From contig JALFST010000002.1 of the NCBI GenBank assembly GCA_022779285.1, forward strand, positions 62,001-126,000: a stretch of DNA of 64,000 nucleotides, in the 5' to 3' direction. The translations under genes were made by a program, and so were the position numbers. This DNA comes from Peptoniphilaceae bacterium. Lineage in GTDB: Bacteria; Bacillota; Clostridia; Tissierellales; Peptoniphilaceae. Within the stretch, counting starts at the first letter, position 1; the number at the start of each line of letters is the position of its first letter. This document shows positions 26,032 to 33,253 of the stretch, piece after piece. The notes below the pieces were generated by a model. That model saw only the letters and a list, made by a program, of their open reading frames with translations. It did no database searches and had not been told where the DNA came from.

Positions 26032-28029
26032 ATGGAAAAAATCGATCAGCTGGCGATCAACGCGCTGCGAATGCTTTCGATGGATCAGATTAATCGGGCG
26101 AATTCCGGGCATCCGGGATTGCCGTTGGGAGCGGCGCCAATGGCGTATGCTCTTTGGACACAGGTAATGAACCATAATCCGAAGGATAGCACGTGGCCGA
26201 ATCGCGATCGCTTTGTGCTTTCGGCAGGACACGGCTCAGCGCTTTTATATAGCTTGCTGCATTTGTCGGGATATGACGTCTCTATGGAGGATCTCAAGAA
26301 TTTCCGTCAGCTTGGCTCGCGGACGCCGGGACATCCGGAATATCGTCACACAGACGGCATAGAAGCAACCACCGGGCCGCTGGGACAGGGAATTGCGAAC
26401 GCGGTCGGCATGGCGATGGCGGAGGCACATCTTGCCGCGCTGTACAACAAAGAAGATTATCCCATTGTCGATCACTATACGTATTGCCTTTGCGGCGACG
26501 GGGATTTGATGGAGGGTGTTTCCGCGGAGGCGGCTTCATTAGCAGGCAATCTCAAGCTCGGCAGGCTCATCGTGCTCTATGATTCGAATGATATCAGCCT
26601 TGACGGTCCGACATCGCTCTCGTTTACGGAAAACGTGGGCTTGCGTTTCAAATCCTACAATTGGCAGGTGCTCAGCGTTCCCGACGGCAATGATACGGAT
26701 GCGATTGTGAGTGCTCTGGAGCATGCGAAAAGCACCAAGGATCAGCCCACGCTCATCATTGTATCGACGACGATCGGATACGGATCGCCGAATGCGGGAA
26801 CCAACAAGGTGCACGGCGCTCCTCTGAAAGAGGAAGAAATGGAAGCCCTGCGCGAAAATCTGGATTGGCATGAAAAGCCTTTTACCGTACCCTCCGAGGT
26901 TTACGGCAGATTTTCGGATACCATCGCCATGCCGAACGCGGCGCGGGAAGAGGCATGGAAAGCCCTCTTTGCCGGCTACGCAAAGCAGTATCCGGAGCTG
27001 GCGGCTCAGTTTGAGAATGCGCTGGCAGGAAAGCTTCCGGAGGATTGGTCCGGCGCGCTTCCCGTTTATTCTCCGGAGTCGCCGAGTCTTGCATCTCGCA
27101 AATCCTCGGAAGCTGCCATTCAGGCTTTGGCATCCCGCATTCCGACATTATGGGGCGGCTCGGCAGATCTCGCCTCCTCCAATAACACGGCGATCAAGGG
27201 AGAGCCGATCTTCCGAATCGAAAGCGATGCGGGAAGAAATATCTACTACGGAGTCCGAGAATTCGCAATGGCGGCGATCAACAACGGCATCCTGTTTCAC
27301 GGCGGGACGAAGGTATATGGAGCGACGTTCTTTGTGTTCTCGGATTATCTGAGACCGGCAGTGCGTGTAGCGGCGCTTTCTCATTTGCCGGCGATCTATG
27401 TGATGACACATGATTCGGTGGCGGTAGGCGAGGACGGTCCGACGCACGAGCCCATCGAGCAGCTGGCATCCTGGCGCGCAATGCCGAATCTCAATGTCAT
27501 TCGTCCGGCGGATGCCAATGAGGTGAATGCCGCATGGGAGGCGGCTTTGGAAAGCAATGATCATCCTACGATGCTCGTGCTCAGCCGTCAAAATCTTAAG
27601 AATCTGAGAACAACTGAGGCGCTGGCATCGGAAGGCGTCCGTCGAGGCGGATATGTCATTTCGCCTGCTGAGGGAAAAGCGCAGGGCATTCTGATTGCAA
27701 CGGGCTCCGAGGTTGATCTTTGCATCGCTGCACAGCAGGAGCTTGCGAAGGAAGGAATCGGCGTTTCCGTTGTTTCAATGCCGAGCTTTTCCGCTTTTGA
27801 TGCTCAGGATCCGGAATATCAGGAGAGCGTGCTCCCCGCGCATATTCGGAATCGTATGAGTGTGGAAGCCGGATCGACCTTTGGATGGCAGAAATATACG
27901 GGGCTTGCCGGAATCAATTTGGGCATTGATGAATTCGGCGCATCCGGCAAGGGCGAGCTTGTGCTTGAAAAGTACGGATTCTCGGCCGAAAGCATTGTCG
28001 CAAGATACAAGGCGGCTTTTGTAAAATAA
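26032..28029 (+). CDS. tkt: Transketolase
   Basis: The 665-residue thiamine-diphosphate enzyme transfers two-carbon ketol units in the non-oxidative pentose phosphate pathway. Motifs are [18 protein letters not shown] (about residue 21), the TPP-binding GDGDLMEG (about 154) through the Asn of YDSNDIS, and later [19 protein letters not shown]. It is full length and not split into the two half-size subunits common in many Clostridia. AAGGAG lies 5 nt before the ATG. It is followed 56 nt later by a transaldolase gene, a coherent sugar-phosphate unit. Confidence 0.96.
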   Translation: MEKIDQLAINALRMLSMDQINRANSGHPGLPLGAAPMAYALWTQVMNHNPKDSTWPNRDRFVLSAGHGSALLYSLLHLSGYDVSMEDLKNFRQLGSRTPGHPEYRHTDGIEATTGPLGQGIANAVGMAMAEAHLAALYNKEDYPIVDHYTYCLCGDGDLMEGVSAEAASLAGNLKLGRLIVLYDSNDISLDGPTSLSFTENVGLRFKSYNWQVLSVPDGNDTDAIVSALEHAKSTKDQPTLIIVSTTIGYGSPNAGTNKVHGAPLKEEEMEALRENLDWHEKPFTVPSEVYGRFSDTIAMPNAAREEAWKALFAGYAKQYPELAAQFENALAGKLPEDWSGALPVYSPESPSLASRKSSEAAIQALASRIPTLWGGSADLASSNNTAIKGEPIFRIESDAGRNIYYGVREFAMAAINNGILFHGGTKVYGATFFVFSDYLRPAVRVAALSHLPAIYVMTHDSVAVGEDGPTHEPIEQLASWRAMPNLNVIRPADANEVNAAWEAALESNDHPTMLVLSRQNLKNLRTTEALASEGVRRGGYVISPAEGKAQGILIATGSEVDLCIAAQQELAKEGIGVSVVSMPSFSAFDAQDPEYQESVLPAHIRNRMSVEAGSTFGWQKYTGLAGINLGIDEFGASGKGELVLEKYGFSAESIVARYKAAFVK

Positions 28030-28085
28030 AGTCAACGGACAGGAGGTTTTCCTGTCAAGAACGGCGATGGCCAAAAGGAGGAAAA

Positions 28086-28742
28086 ATGAAATTCTTTTTA
28101 GATACTGCAAATGTTGATGAAATCCGTCGCATCAACGATCTCGGTCTTTGCGACGGGGTTACCACCAATCCGACCCTGATTTCCAGGGAGGGGCGCCCCT
28201 TTGAAGAGGTCATCAAGGAGATTTGTTCGATTGTCGACGGTCCTGTTTCCGCGGAAGTGATCGGTCTGCGGAAGGATGAAATGGTGCAGCAGGCGCGTGA
28301 AATTGCAAAGTGGGCGCCGAATGTTGTCGTCAAGATTCCGATGACGGAGGAAGGACTGGCGGCAATTCATGTTCTTTCTCAGGAAGGCATCAAAACCAAC
28401 TGCACTCTGATCTTCTCCGTAGCGCAGGGGCTGATGGCTGCAAAGGCGGGAGCTACCTATATCAGCCCATTCATCGGACGCATCGATGATATCGGGGAAG
28501 ACGGCATGGAGCTGATCGCAAATCTCCGCATTGTCTTGGACAACTATGGATTCGAGAGTGAAATCATCGCTGCATCGGTACGCAGCATTGCTCATGTGGA
28601 ACAGTCCGCACTTGCCGGATCCGACATCGCGACGATCCCGGGAACTCTCTTCCCGAAGCTCTGGAGCCATCCCCTGACAGACCGCGGCATTGAGAATTTC
28701 CTTGCGGATTGGGCAAAATTTGAGGAAGGCTTGAAAAAATAA
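28086..28742 (+). CDS. Transaldolase, small TalC/fructose-6-phosphate aldolase type
   Basis: The 218-residue TIM-barrel enzyme has the Schiff-base lysine in VVKIPMT (about residue 85), [13 protein letters not shown] at the N terminus and [14 protein letters not shown] (about 27). Small family members act either as transaldolases or as fructose-6-phosphate aldolases; the pairing with transketolase favours transaldolase activity in the pentose phosphate pathway. GGAGG precedes the ATG. A strong terminator follows. Confidence 0.9.
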   Translation: MKFFLDTANVDEIRRINDLGLCDGVTTNPTLISREGRPFEEVIKEICSIVDGPVSAEVIGLRKDEMVQQAREIAKWAPNVVVKIPMTEEGLAAIHVLSQEGIKTNCTLIFSVAQGLMAAKAGATYISPFIGRIDDIGEDGMELIANLRIVLDNYGFESEIIAASVRSIAHVEQSALAGSDIATIPGTLFPKLWSHPLTDRGIENFLADWAKFEEGLKK

Positions 28743-28778
28743 TCAGAATGCCGGCGCTCGACGAGCGGGGCTTGCTAT

Positions 28779-28812
28779 AAAAATGGCGTTTCCGGAGGGA
28801 AGCGCCATTTTT
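28779..28812 (+). terminator. Terminator after tkt-transaldolase
   Basis: Perfect 10-bp stem AAAAATGGCG/CGCCATTTTT with a 14-nt loop ending in T residues. Confidence 0.85.
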
Positions 28813-28830
28813 CTATTTTGCACATTGCAA

Positions 28831-28858
28831 TTGACACGTTATGAAAAAACTCTATATT
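28831..28858 (+). promoter_or_regulatory. Strong promoter in front of a broken small membrane-protein gene
   Basis: A perfect -35 TTGACA (28831-28836) and TATATT (28853-28858) are spaced by 16 bp. It directs transcription toward the short gene at 28955. Confidence 0.7.
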
Positions 28859-28954
28859 AAAGATAAATAACGATTTCCCGATTGAAATGAAAAGCAGGGA
28901 AACTACAGGTCTTCATATTCAGAATCCGGAAGGAATACGAATCAGGAGGATTCT

Positions 28955-29256
28955 ATGAAGCGAATGAACATATCTGCTCTCATAATGCTTTTGCCGATCG
29001 CCTCGTTGCTTTTTTAGCTTTTCTTTATAGAGGATGGATTCCTGATGAAATATCAGGGATTTGCGAAATGATGATCACATTTCTTCTTCCGGAAATTCTT
29101 TTATTGAACTTTGATGCGGCAAACAAAAGAAATTTGAAATACACGAAAAAGATGTTCATCGGATTCTTTTCCGTCAATGCAGCCATGCTGCCCATCATCT
29201 GCCTGATGGGCTTTGTTCCGGAAACTCTCTATGACTGGATTGTATCGGGTTCCTGA
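28955..29256 (+). pseudogene. Frameshifted small membrane-protein gene
   Basis: An ATG with an AGGAGGA ribosome site (28944-28950) opens a hydrophobic peptide (MKRMNISALIMLLPIASLLF) that stops at TAG within a run of six T residues (29010-29015). Adding one T restores a single frame to the stop at 29256, giving a protein of about 100 residues with roughly three hydrophobic helices and a basic loop (NKRNLKYTKK). The second half continues as YRGWIPDEI then EMMITFLLPEILLL. I do not recognise the family. Either the gene is inactivated by a one-base deletion, or expression depends on slippage at the T run. A strong promoter precedes it. Confidence 0.6.
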
Positions 29257-29328
29257 ATTCTTGTCCCCGCGATTGTTTTCCGGCCTTCTATCCGTGGCAG
29301 AAGAAAAAGCTTTCGGAACAAAAGAAAG

Positions 29329-29440
29329 TATACTGAAAAATAGAGCAGCAGGATATTTCGGGGGATGCATTTGGTGAAGACAAGCCTGCTGCTTTTCAGG
29401 GCTCCCGAGGGCCGGATTTTCCGGCTTTCGGGAGTTTTTT
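29329..29440 (+). ncRNA. Possible small RNA ending in a strong terminator
   Basis: TATACT at 29329-29334 could be a -10 element (no clear -35). Downstream are a 9-bp inverted repeat, AGCAGCAGG/CCTGCTGCT (29344-29352 with 29385-29393), and a strong rho-independent terminator. No ORF fits this interval. It could equally be the 3' untranslated end of the broken gene upstream. Confidence 0.25.
29402..29440 (+). terminator. Strong terminator
   Basis: CTCCCGA/TCGGGAG outer stem with an inner GCCGG/CCGGC stem is followed by six T residues. It separates the broken membrane-protein region from the recombinase remnant. Confidence 0.85.
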
Positions 29441-29474
29441 CCTTTGCAATTCCGCTGCTCGTGATAGCGGTTTT

Positions 29475-29490
29475 CGGAAACGGAGCCGAA
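29475..29490 (+). repeat. Left copy of a 16-bp direct repeat bracketing the island
   Basis: CGGAAACGGAGCCGAA occurs here and, identically and in the same orientation, at 32607-32622. The two copies enclose the recombinase remnant and the restriction-modification genes (3132 bp between copies). A 16-base chance match over this span is unlikely. It could be an attachment-site or target-duplication remnant. Confidence 0.65.
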
Positions 29491-29542
29491 CGGGTTCGTA
29501 TCATAAGGACAGAGCAAAATCCGAGAAAAACCGGATCGCCAA

Positions 29543-30014
29543 ATGCGAATCATCACCATCAACAACGGCATTGACAGCACTAACAAACAGGAAAGCGGCT
29601 TGATTCCTTTCCTGAACATCATGAACGAGTGCTATGATCGCGATACGTCCGGGAAGGATTCAGGCGATCCTTCGCTTCCGCATGGAGGCCGGCAAACGGG
29701 TATCGCCAAGTGTGCCCTACGGTACTACCGGAACCAGAAAAAAATAAACAACAGCTCCTTGTGGACAAAAAGCGGTCAAGGTCGTTCGGTGTATCTTTCA
29801 GCTGCTCATAGACGGCTACGGCGTGACGCAGATTGCCGAGATTCTGACGGCCGATCATGCTCCGATCCCTGCGGCCTATGAAACCAAACATCATCCGGAG
29901 AACGACCGTCACAATCGCACCGGAAAGCCCAGAGGCAAAGGACGCAAACAGCAGATCGACATCTACTTTAATTTGATCGGACAGTTCAGTCCGGATGAAT
30001 TGTGCAGTCAGTGA
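29543..30014 (+). pseudogene. Decayed large serine recombinase (Tn916/Tn1549-type resolvase family)
   Basis: Fragments in different frames reproduce segments of large serine recombinases: RIITINNGIDS, then FLNIMNECYDRDTS, then (after frame changes) a VPYGTT stretch, and finally VKVVRCIFQLLIDGYGVTQI through PIPAAYETKHHPEND to the C-terminal RKQQIDIYFNLIGQF, ending at the TGA at 30012-30014. The N-terminal catalytic serine region and the usual long middle part are missing. At least two frameshifts and a large internal deletion make it inactive. It marks past insertion of a mobile element beside the restriction-modification genes. Confidence 0.7.
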
Positions 30015-30119
30015 TTGCACAATCGCATTGCCGGCAGTGGCGCAACGTCTTCAGATTTTCCACTCAGTGAATGGAGAATGTGGCCATTAGGAAGCTGGTA
30101 GATATAGTTATTTCGAAAA

Positions 30120-30220
30120 GGGACTATCTAAAAATTATGAAAAGGACTATTTTAAAAAATGCCTGAATATAGGCGTTTTAAGATGATTATTCTAATTTAT
30201 TGCTTTTAGGGACTATCAAA
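30120..30220 (+). promoter_or_regulatory. Three GGACTAT repeats upstream of the methyltransferase
   Basis: GGGACTATCTAAA (30120-30132), AGGACTATTTTAAA (30143-30156) and GGGACTATCAAA (30209-30220) share a GGACTAT core; cores start at 30121, 30144 and 30210. Spacings of 23 and 66 bp are close to whole helical turns. The third copy lies in the position of the -35 element. Operator sites for the methyltransferase or another regulator are possible. Confidence 0.45.
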
Positions 30221-30233
30221 AGAACGTGGCCTA

Positions 30234-30242
30234 TGATATAAT
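30234..30242 (+). promoter_or_regulatory. Extended -10 promoter of the restriction-modification genes
   Basis: TGATATAAT gives a perfect -10 TATAAT (30237-30242) with the TGn extension, 36 bases before the methyltransferase start. The -35 region is replaced by one of the GGACTAT repeats, so a regulator might act there. Confidence 0.6.
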
Positions 30243-30277
30243 CATAAAAACGGCACATTGTGATAGAAGGAAAGGTA

Positions 30278-31375
30278 ATGTACGAATCTATTTCTTTATT
30301 TTCAGGCGCTATGGGCCTGGATTTAGGACTTGAAAAGGCAGGAATCGACATCAAGCTATGTCAGGATTTTGATGCGTCTTGCTATGAAACTATGCTAAAA
30401 AACGGTAAGCCCGCTATGACTGGAGACATTAGGAATATTGAATCCTCAGTTATTCTTGAAAAATCTGGTCTAAAAAAAGGAGAGGCTTTTTTATTAAGCG
30501 GCGGTCCGCCTTGTCAACCTTTTTCTACCGCTGGAAAGAGGCTTGGCATCAATGACCCAAGAGGTTCGTTATTTATGGATTACGTAAGGATGGTTGATGA
30601 AACTCGTCCGCGCTTATTCGTATTTGAGAATGTCAAGGGATTGACCAGCATAGCTGTTGATAAAGGCGGTGAGCCAGGTGGCGTACTGGAGATTATCCTT
30701 TCTGAGTTTAAGCGAATCGGATATAAAACGGTATGTGGGGTTCTGGATGCTGTGAATTATGGCGTCCCACAATTCAGAGAGCGTCTGATTATCCTTGGCA
30801 GCCGTGATAATGAGGATATTTTTCTACCAGTTCCTACGCACTTTCAGAGGCATCAATTACAGGAAATGCAGTGGGTAACCCTTGGAGAAACAATCAAAGA
30901 TCTTGAAGATGACCCAGGCGAATGCACGCATTTTTCTGAAGATCGTCTTAGATTTTTACGGATGGTTCCGGAAGGAGGAAATTGGAGAGACATTCCTAAA
31001 GAATTACAACCGGAAGCAATGGGTGGAGCCTGGAAAAGCGGGGGCGGCAAAGTTGGTTTCTATCGAAGACTATCTTATTCTCAGCCGTCTCCCACGGTAG
31101 TTACATCTCCTGTTCAAAAGGCAACAATGATGTGCCACCCGACAAAAAACAGACCGCTTTCTGTCAAGGAATATGCAAGGATTCAGCAATTTCCAGAAAA
31201 CTGGAAAATATCTGGCACCATTGCAAATCAATATAAGCAGATAGGTAATGCGGTTCCCGTTGGTCTTGCAGAAGAAGTCGGGAAAGCACTTGTTGCTACG
31301 GCTACTGGACATTCAATTATCAATACAAAACGTACTCGAGGCACATCGGCGCATAACAACATATATCTTAATTGA
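30278..31375 (+). CDS. DNA (cytosine-5)-methyltransferase of a type II restriction-modification system
   Basis: The 365-residue enzyme methylates C5 of cytosine in a target not deducible here. Conserved motifs in order: I SLFSGAMGLDLGLEKAG (residue 5 on), IV GGPPCQPFSTAGKR with the catalytic Cys (about 75), VI FVFENVKGL (about 112), VIII QFRERLIILGS (about 166), and X QYKQIGNAVPVGLAEE near the C terminus. The variable target-recognition region is about residues 190-285. ATG 30278 follows GAAGGAAAGG. Composition is more AT-rich than the neighbouring core genes, and the gene is coupled to the nuclease gene 8 nt downstream. Confidence 0.93.
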   Translation: MYESISLFSGAMGLDLGLEKAGIDIKLCQDFDASCYETMLKNGKPAMTGDIRNIESSVILEKSGLKKGEAFLLSGGPPCQPFSTAGKRLGINDPRGSLFMDYVRMVDETRPRLFVFENVKGLTSIAVDKGGEPGGVLEIILSEFKRIGYKTVCGVLDAVNYGVPQFRERLIILGSRDNEDIFLPVPTHFQRHQLQEMQWVTLGETIKDLEDDPGECTHFSEDRLRFLRMVPEGGNWRDIPKELQPEAMGGAWKSGGGKVGFYRRLSYSQPSPTVVTSPVQKATMMCHPTKNRPLSVKEYARIQQFPENWKISGTIANQYKQIGNAVPVGLAEEVGKALVATATGHSIINTKRTRGTSAHNNIYLN

Positions 31376-31383
31376 GGTATGGA

Positions 31384-32151
31384 ATGACAATCAATAAACA
31401 CGAAGTGAATGGACAAGCAGTAGAGGAGGCAATAGCAGTTGCCTTAAAGAACTTTTACAATTCTCTTCTTGCAAAGATCGATAAGATCAACATTAAAGAC
31501 ATCATGAAACGGAAGAACCCATATTTATATAGGGCGAAGGCAATTCAAAACGCCGCTGAAATTGTAGAAAGCGTATTGTCTGCAACCGTTTCAAGCAGTG
31601 AGGAAACAATCTTTGGCAACTGTTTCTTCGAGCCTATAGCTATTGCTGCCAGCGGTGGTAATAAAGCCTTAGCGGAAGGCGTTGATATTATAGTGGAGGA
31701 CAAAGAAGAGAACACCATTTATGCTATTGCTGTCAAAAGTGGCCCTTCTGTCTTCAATGCTGATAGCAAGAAACGACAAGAGCAGAACTTTAATGCGGCA
31801 CGTAAATTAGCTCAGCAAGCCAAAGCCATATACGAGCCTATCATTGGTTACTGTTACGGCAAGAAACGCTCTACAGGCAAAGGACGGCCAACGATTTATA
31901 AGGAACTGGCAGGACAAGATTTTTGGACTGAGCTGACTGGAGATAGCAATTTCTATTTGAAAATCATTGATTACATGGGAAATAAGCCGGAGCAGTATCT
32001 GGAAAAATACAGAGAAAGCTATAACAAAGCGAGCAATCGATTGGTCATGCAATTCACGACCAGCTTTTGCGATGCGGATGGAAGTATTAACTGGGATAAA
32101 CTTGTCCGCTTCAATAGCGGATATGATGATTCAAAAAGCATTCGTGAGTGA
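31384..32151 (+). CDS. Predicted type II restriction endonuclease (PmeII-like family)
   Basis: The 255-residue protein follows the methyltransferase after 8 nt; its RBS (GAGG, 31374-31377) overlaps the methyltransferase stop codon, implying coupled translation. Segments NPYLYRAKAIQNAAEIV, SSSEETIFGNCFFEPIAIAASGG and EGVDIIV ... IYAIAVKSGPS resemble the PmeII-like group as I remember it. In a PD-(D/E)XK reading, D of GVDIIV and K of AVKSG are candidate active-site residues, with no acid at the usual position two before Lys. Role: cleaving DNA lacking the partner's methylation. An alternative TTG start at 31372 is less likely. Target site unknown. Confidence 0.65.
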   Translation: MTINKHEVNGQAVEEAIAVALKNFYNSLLAKIDKINIKDIMKRKNPYLYRAKAIQNAAEIVESVLSATVSSSEETIFGNCFFEPIAIAASGGNKALAEGVDIIVEDKEENTIYAIAVKSGPSVFNADSKKRQEQNFNAARKLAQQAKAIYEPIIGYCYGKKRSTGKGRPTIYKELAGQDFWTELTGDSNFYLKIIDYMGNKPEQYLEKYRESYNKASNRLVMQFTTSFCDADGSINWDKLVRFNSGYDDSKSIRE

Positions 32152-32259
32152 GTGGAAACCAGTTTTGTTAAGGAGCCTACAAAGCTGCTGAAAGTTGCCG
32201 AGGAAAGTGGAAACTATGAGCCGAATGCTGGGAGCAATAGTCATCCGAAAGAGGAATAA
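32152..32259 (+). pseudogene. Possible C-terminal remnant of a mobile-element gene
   Basis: Immediately after the nuclease stop, 35 codons are open (VKEPTKLLKVAEESGNYEP core) and end at TAA 32257-32259. The composition looks protein-coding but there is no upstream domain and no RBS. I do not recognise the source protein; it may be the tail of an element gene left by deletion. Confidence 0.3.
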
Positions 32260-32340
32260 TATTCGAAAACAACCGCACATCTAATAAGACTCAAAAGAAT
32301 CATTAAGCCCAACCATAAAAAACTGTGAACCGACTTGATT

Positions 32341-32378
32341 CCGTAACAGGAAGAAAATCAGGTTACGGCTTTTCTTAT
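32341..32378 (+). terminator. Possible terminator after the restriction-modification genes
   Basis: CCGTAAC (32341-32347) pairs with GTTACGG (32362-32368) across a 14-nt loop and is followed by CTTTTCTT. Confidence 0.5.
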
Positions 32379-32670
32379 GGGAAAATCTGAACCGAGGCGA
32401 GGGTTCAGAGTGCTCCCCATAAGGCCGTGAGCAGATTGCTCAAGCCGGAAAGAAGATTGAAGAACAGGAACGATTGAAATGCGAAAACCCCTTGCACAGC
32501 AAGGTCAGGATTTTCCAGACAGCGTCCGGAAAATCCGGGCTATTTCTTTATTATCAGGAGCACTGCCGAGGATTTACAAGGATCAAAACGAGCGTAGTTG
32601 GAAAACCGGAAACGGAGCCGAATAAAAGCATATGCAACAAGGCGGAAAGAAAAGAGCAAAGATTTCCTTG
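32379..32670. other. Gene-less remnant sequence at the right side of the island
   Basis: No intact gene is visible. Short stretches look formerly coding (for example a frame reading EQIAQAGKKIEEQERL) but have no start, RBS or recognised homologue. The stretch holds the right copy of the 16-bp direct repeat and ends at the feo promoter. Confidence 0.4.
32607..32622 (+). repeat. Right copy of the 16-bp direct repeat bracketing the island
   Basis: Identical to 29475-29490 and in the same orientation; flanking bases differ on both sides, so the match is limited to 16 bp. Confidence 0.65.
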
Positions 32671-32678
32671 AAAAATGT

Positions 32679-32707
32679 TTGACAGAGCTAACATCATACG
32701 CTACAAT
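32679..32707 (+). promoter_or_regulatory. Strong promoter of the feo operon
   Basis: A perfect -35 TTGACA (32679-32684) and TACAAT (32702-32707) are spaced by exactly 17 bp. The predicted start of transcription (about 32714) lies just before a palindrome. Confidence 0.85.
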
Positions 32708-32717
32708 ATCCATAAAA

Positions 32718-32739
32718 GCTGTTAGGTTGACCTAACAGC
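32718..32739. promoter_or_regulatory. Palindromic operator of the feo operon (DtxR/IdeR-like)
   Basis: Perfect 10-bp arms GCTGTTAGGT and ACCTAACAGC separated by TG. The core TTAGGTTGACCTAA resembles the TTAGGTTAG-CTAACCTAA boxes bound by iron-dependent DtxR/IdeR repressors. It overlaps the predicted transcription start of an iron-uptake operon, a classic position for Fe(II)-dependent repression. The regulator itself is not encoded in this window. Confidence 0.7.
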
Positions 32740-32743
32740 GCAT

Positions 32744-32771
32744 CCTATAGTTAGTAATAGCTAACTATAGG
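32744..32771. promoter_or_regulatory. Second palindrome in the feo leader
   Basis: Perfect 11-bp arms CCTATAGTTAG and CTAACTATAGG with a 6-nt centre, only 4 bp after the first palindrome. It may be a second operator or an RNA hairpin early in the leader; no T-tract follows, so a terminator is unlikely. Confidence 0.6.
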
Positions 32772-32811
32772 CGGGAGAATACGCCTTTGAGGAAAGGGCA
32801 AGGAGGGGATC

Positions 32812-33030
32812 ATGATTCCGTTAACAATGATTTCTCCGGGAGAACGAGTGGTAGTCAAACGCGTCAGCGGCAATGCCGAAATCAAAAAACAGCTGCATGC
32901 GATGGGCTTTGCCGAGGGCAATGCCGTTACCGTCCTGACGGACACGCACGGCAATCGGATTGTCAAGGTCAAAGAGAGCAGAATTGCTTTGAGTGAAGCG
33001 CTTGTCCGCCATGTGTATGTAGGAGTATAG
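32812..33030 (+). CDS. feoA: FeoA-like SH3-domain protein (first copy)
   Basis: The 72-residue cytoplasmic protein has the FeoA SH3-like fold signature: a PGERVVVKRV start, KKQLHAMGFAEGNAV core and HGNRIVKVKESRIALSEALVRHV. FeoA proteins assist the FeoB ferrous iron transporter. AGGAGG lies 6 nt before the ATG. It is the first gene of an iron-responsive operon and is followed after 1 nt by a second, diverged FeoA. Confidence 0.88.
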   Translation: MIPLTMISPGERVVVKRVSGNAEIKKQLHAMGFAEGNAVTVLTDTHGNRIVKVKESRIALSEALVRHVYVGV

Positions 33031-33031
33031 C

Positions 33032-33253
33032 ATGAAAACATTAAAACAAATTGCAGTCGGAGAGCGTGCCGTTGTTGCACGCATCCACGGAGAGGGCGCC
33101 GTGAAGCGCCGCATTATGGACATGGGGCTCACACGCGGAACCGAAGTCAGGGTACGAAAATTAGCGCCTTTGGGCGATCCGATCGAGCTTACGGTGCGCG
33201 GATATGAACTCAGCATCCGCAAGGCCGATGCAGAGCAGGTTGAGGTAGAGTAA
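33032..33253 (+). CDS. feoA: FeoA-like SH3-domain protein (second copy)
   Basis: The 73-residue protein with MGLTRGTEVRVRKLAPLGDPIEL is a canonical FeoA; the GDPIEL segment is more typical of FeoA than the equivalent part of the first copy. It overlaps feoB by one base (TAATG), so translation is coupled. Two FeoA genes before feoB may provide two distinct partners. Confidence 0.9.
   Translation: MKTLKQIAVGERAVVARIHGEGAVKRRIMDMGLTRGTEVRVRKLAPLGDPIELTVRGYELSIRKADAEQVEVE

Noticed and set aside
29619..30020. 133-codon minus-strand ORF over the recombinase remnant
   Set aside because: The + strand frames match serine recombinase segments including the conserved C terminus; the antisense frame is a by-product.
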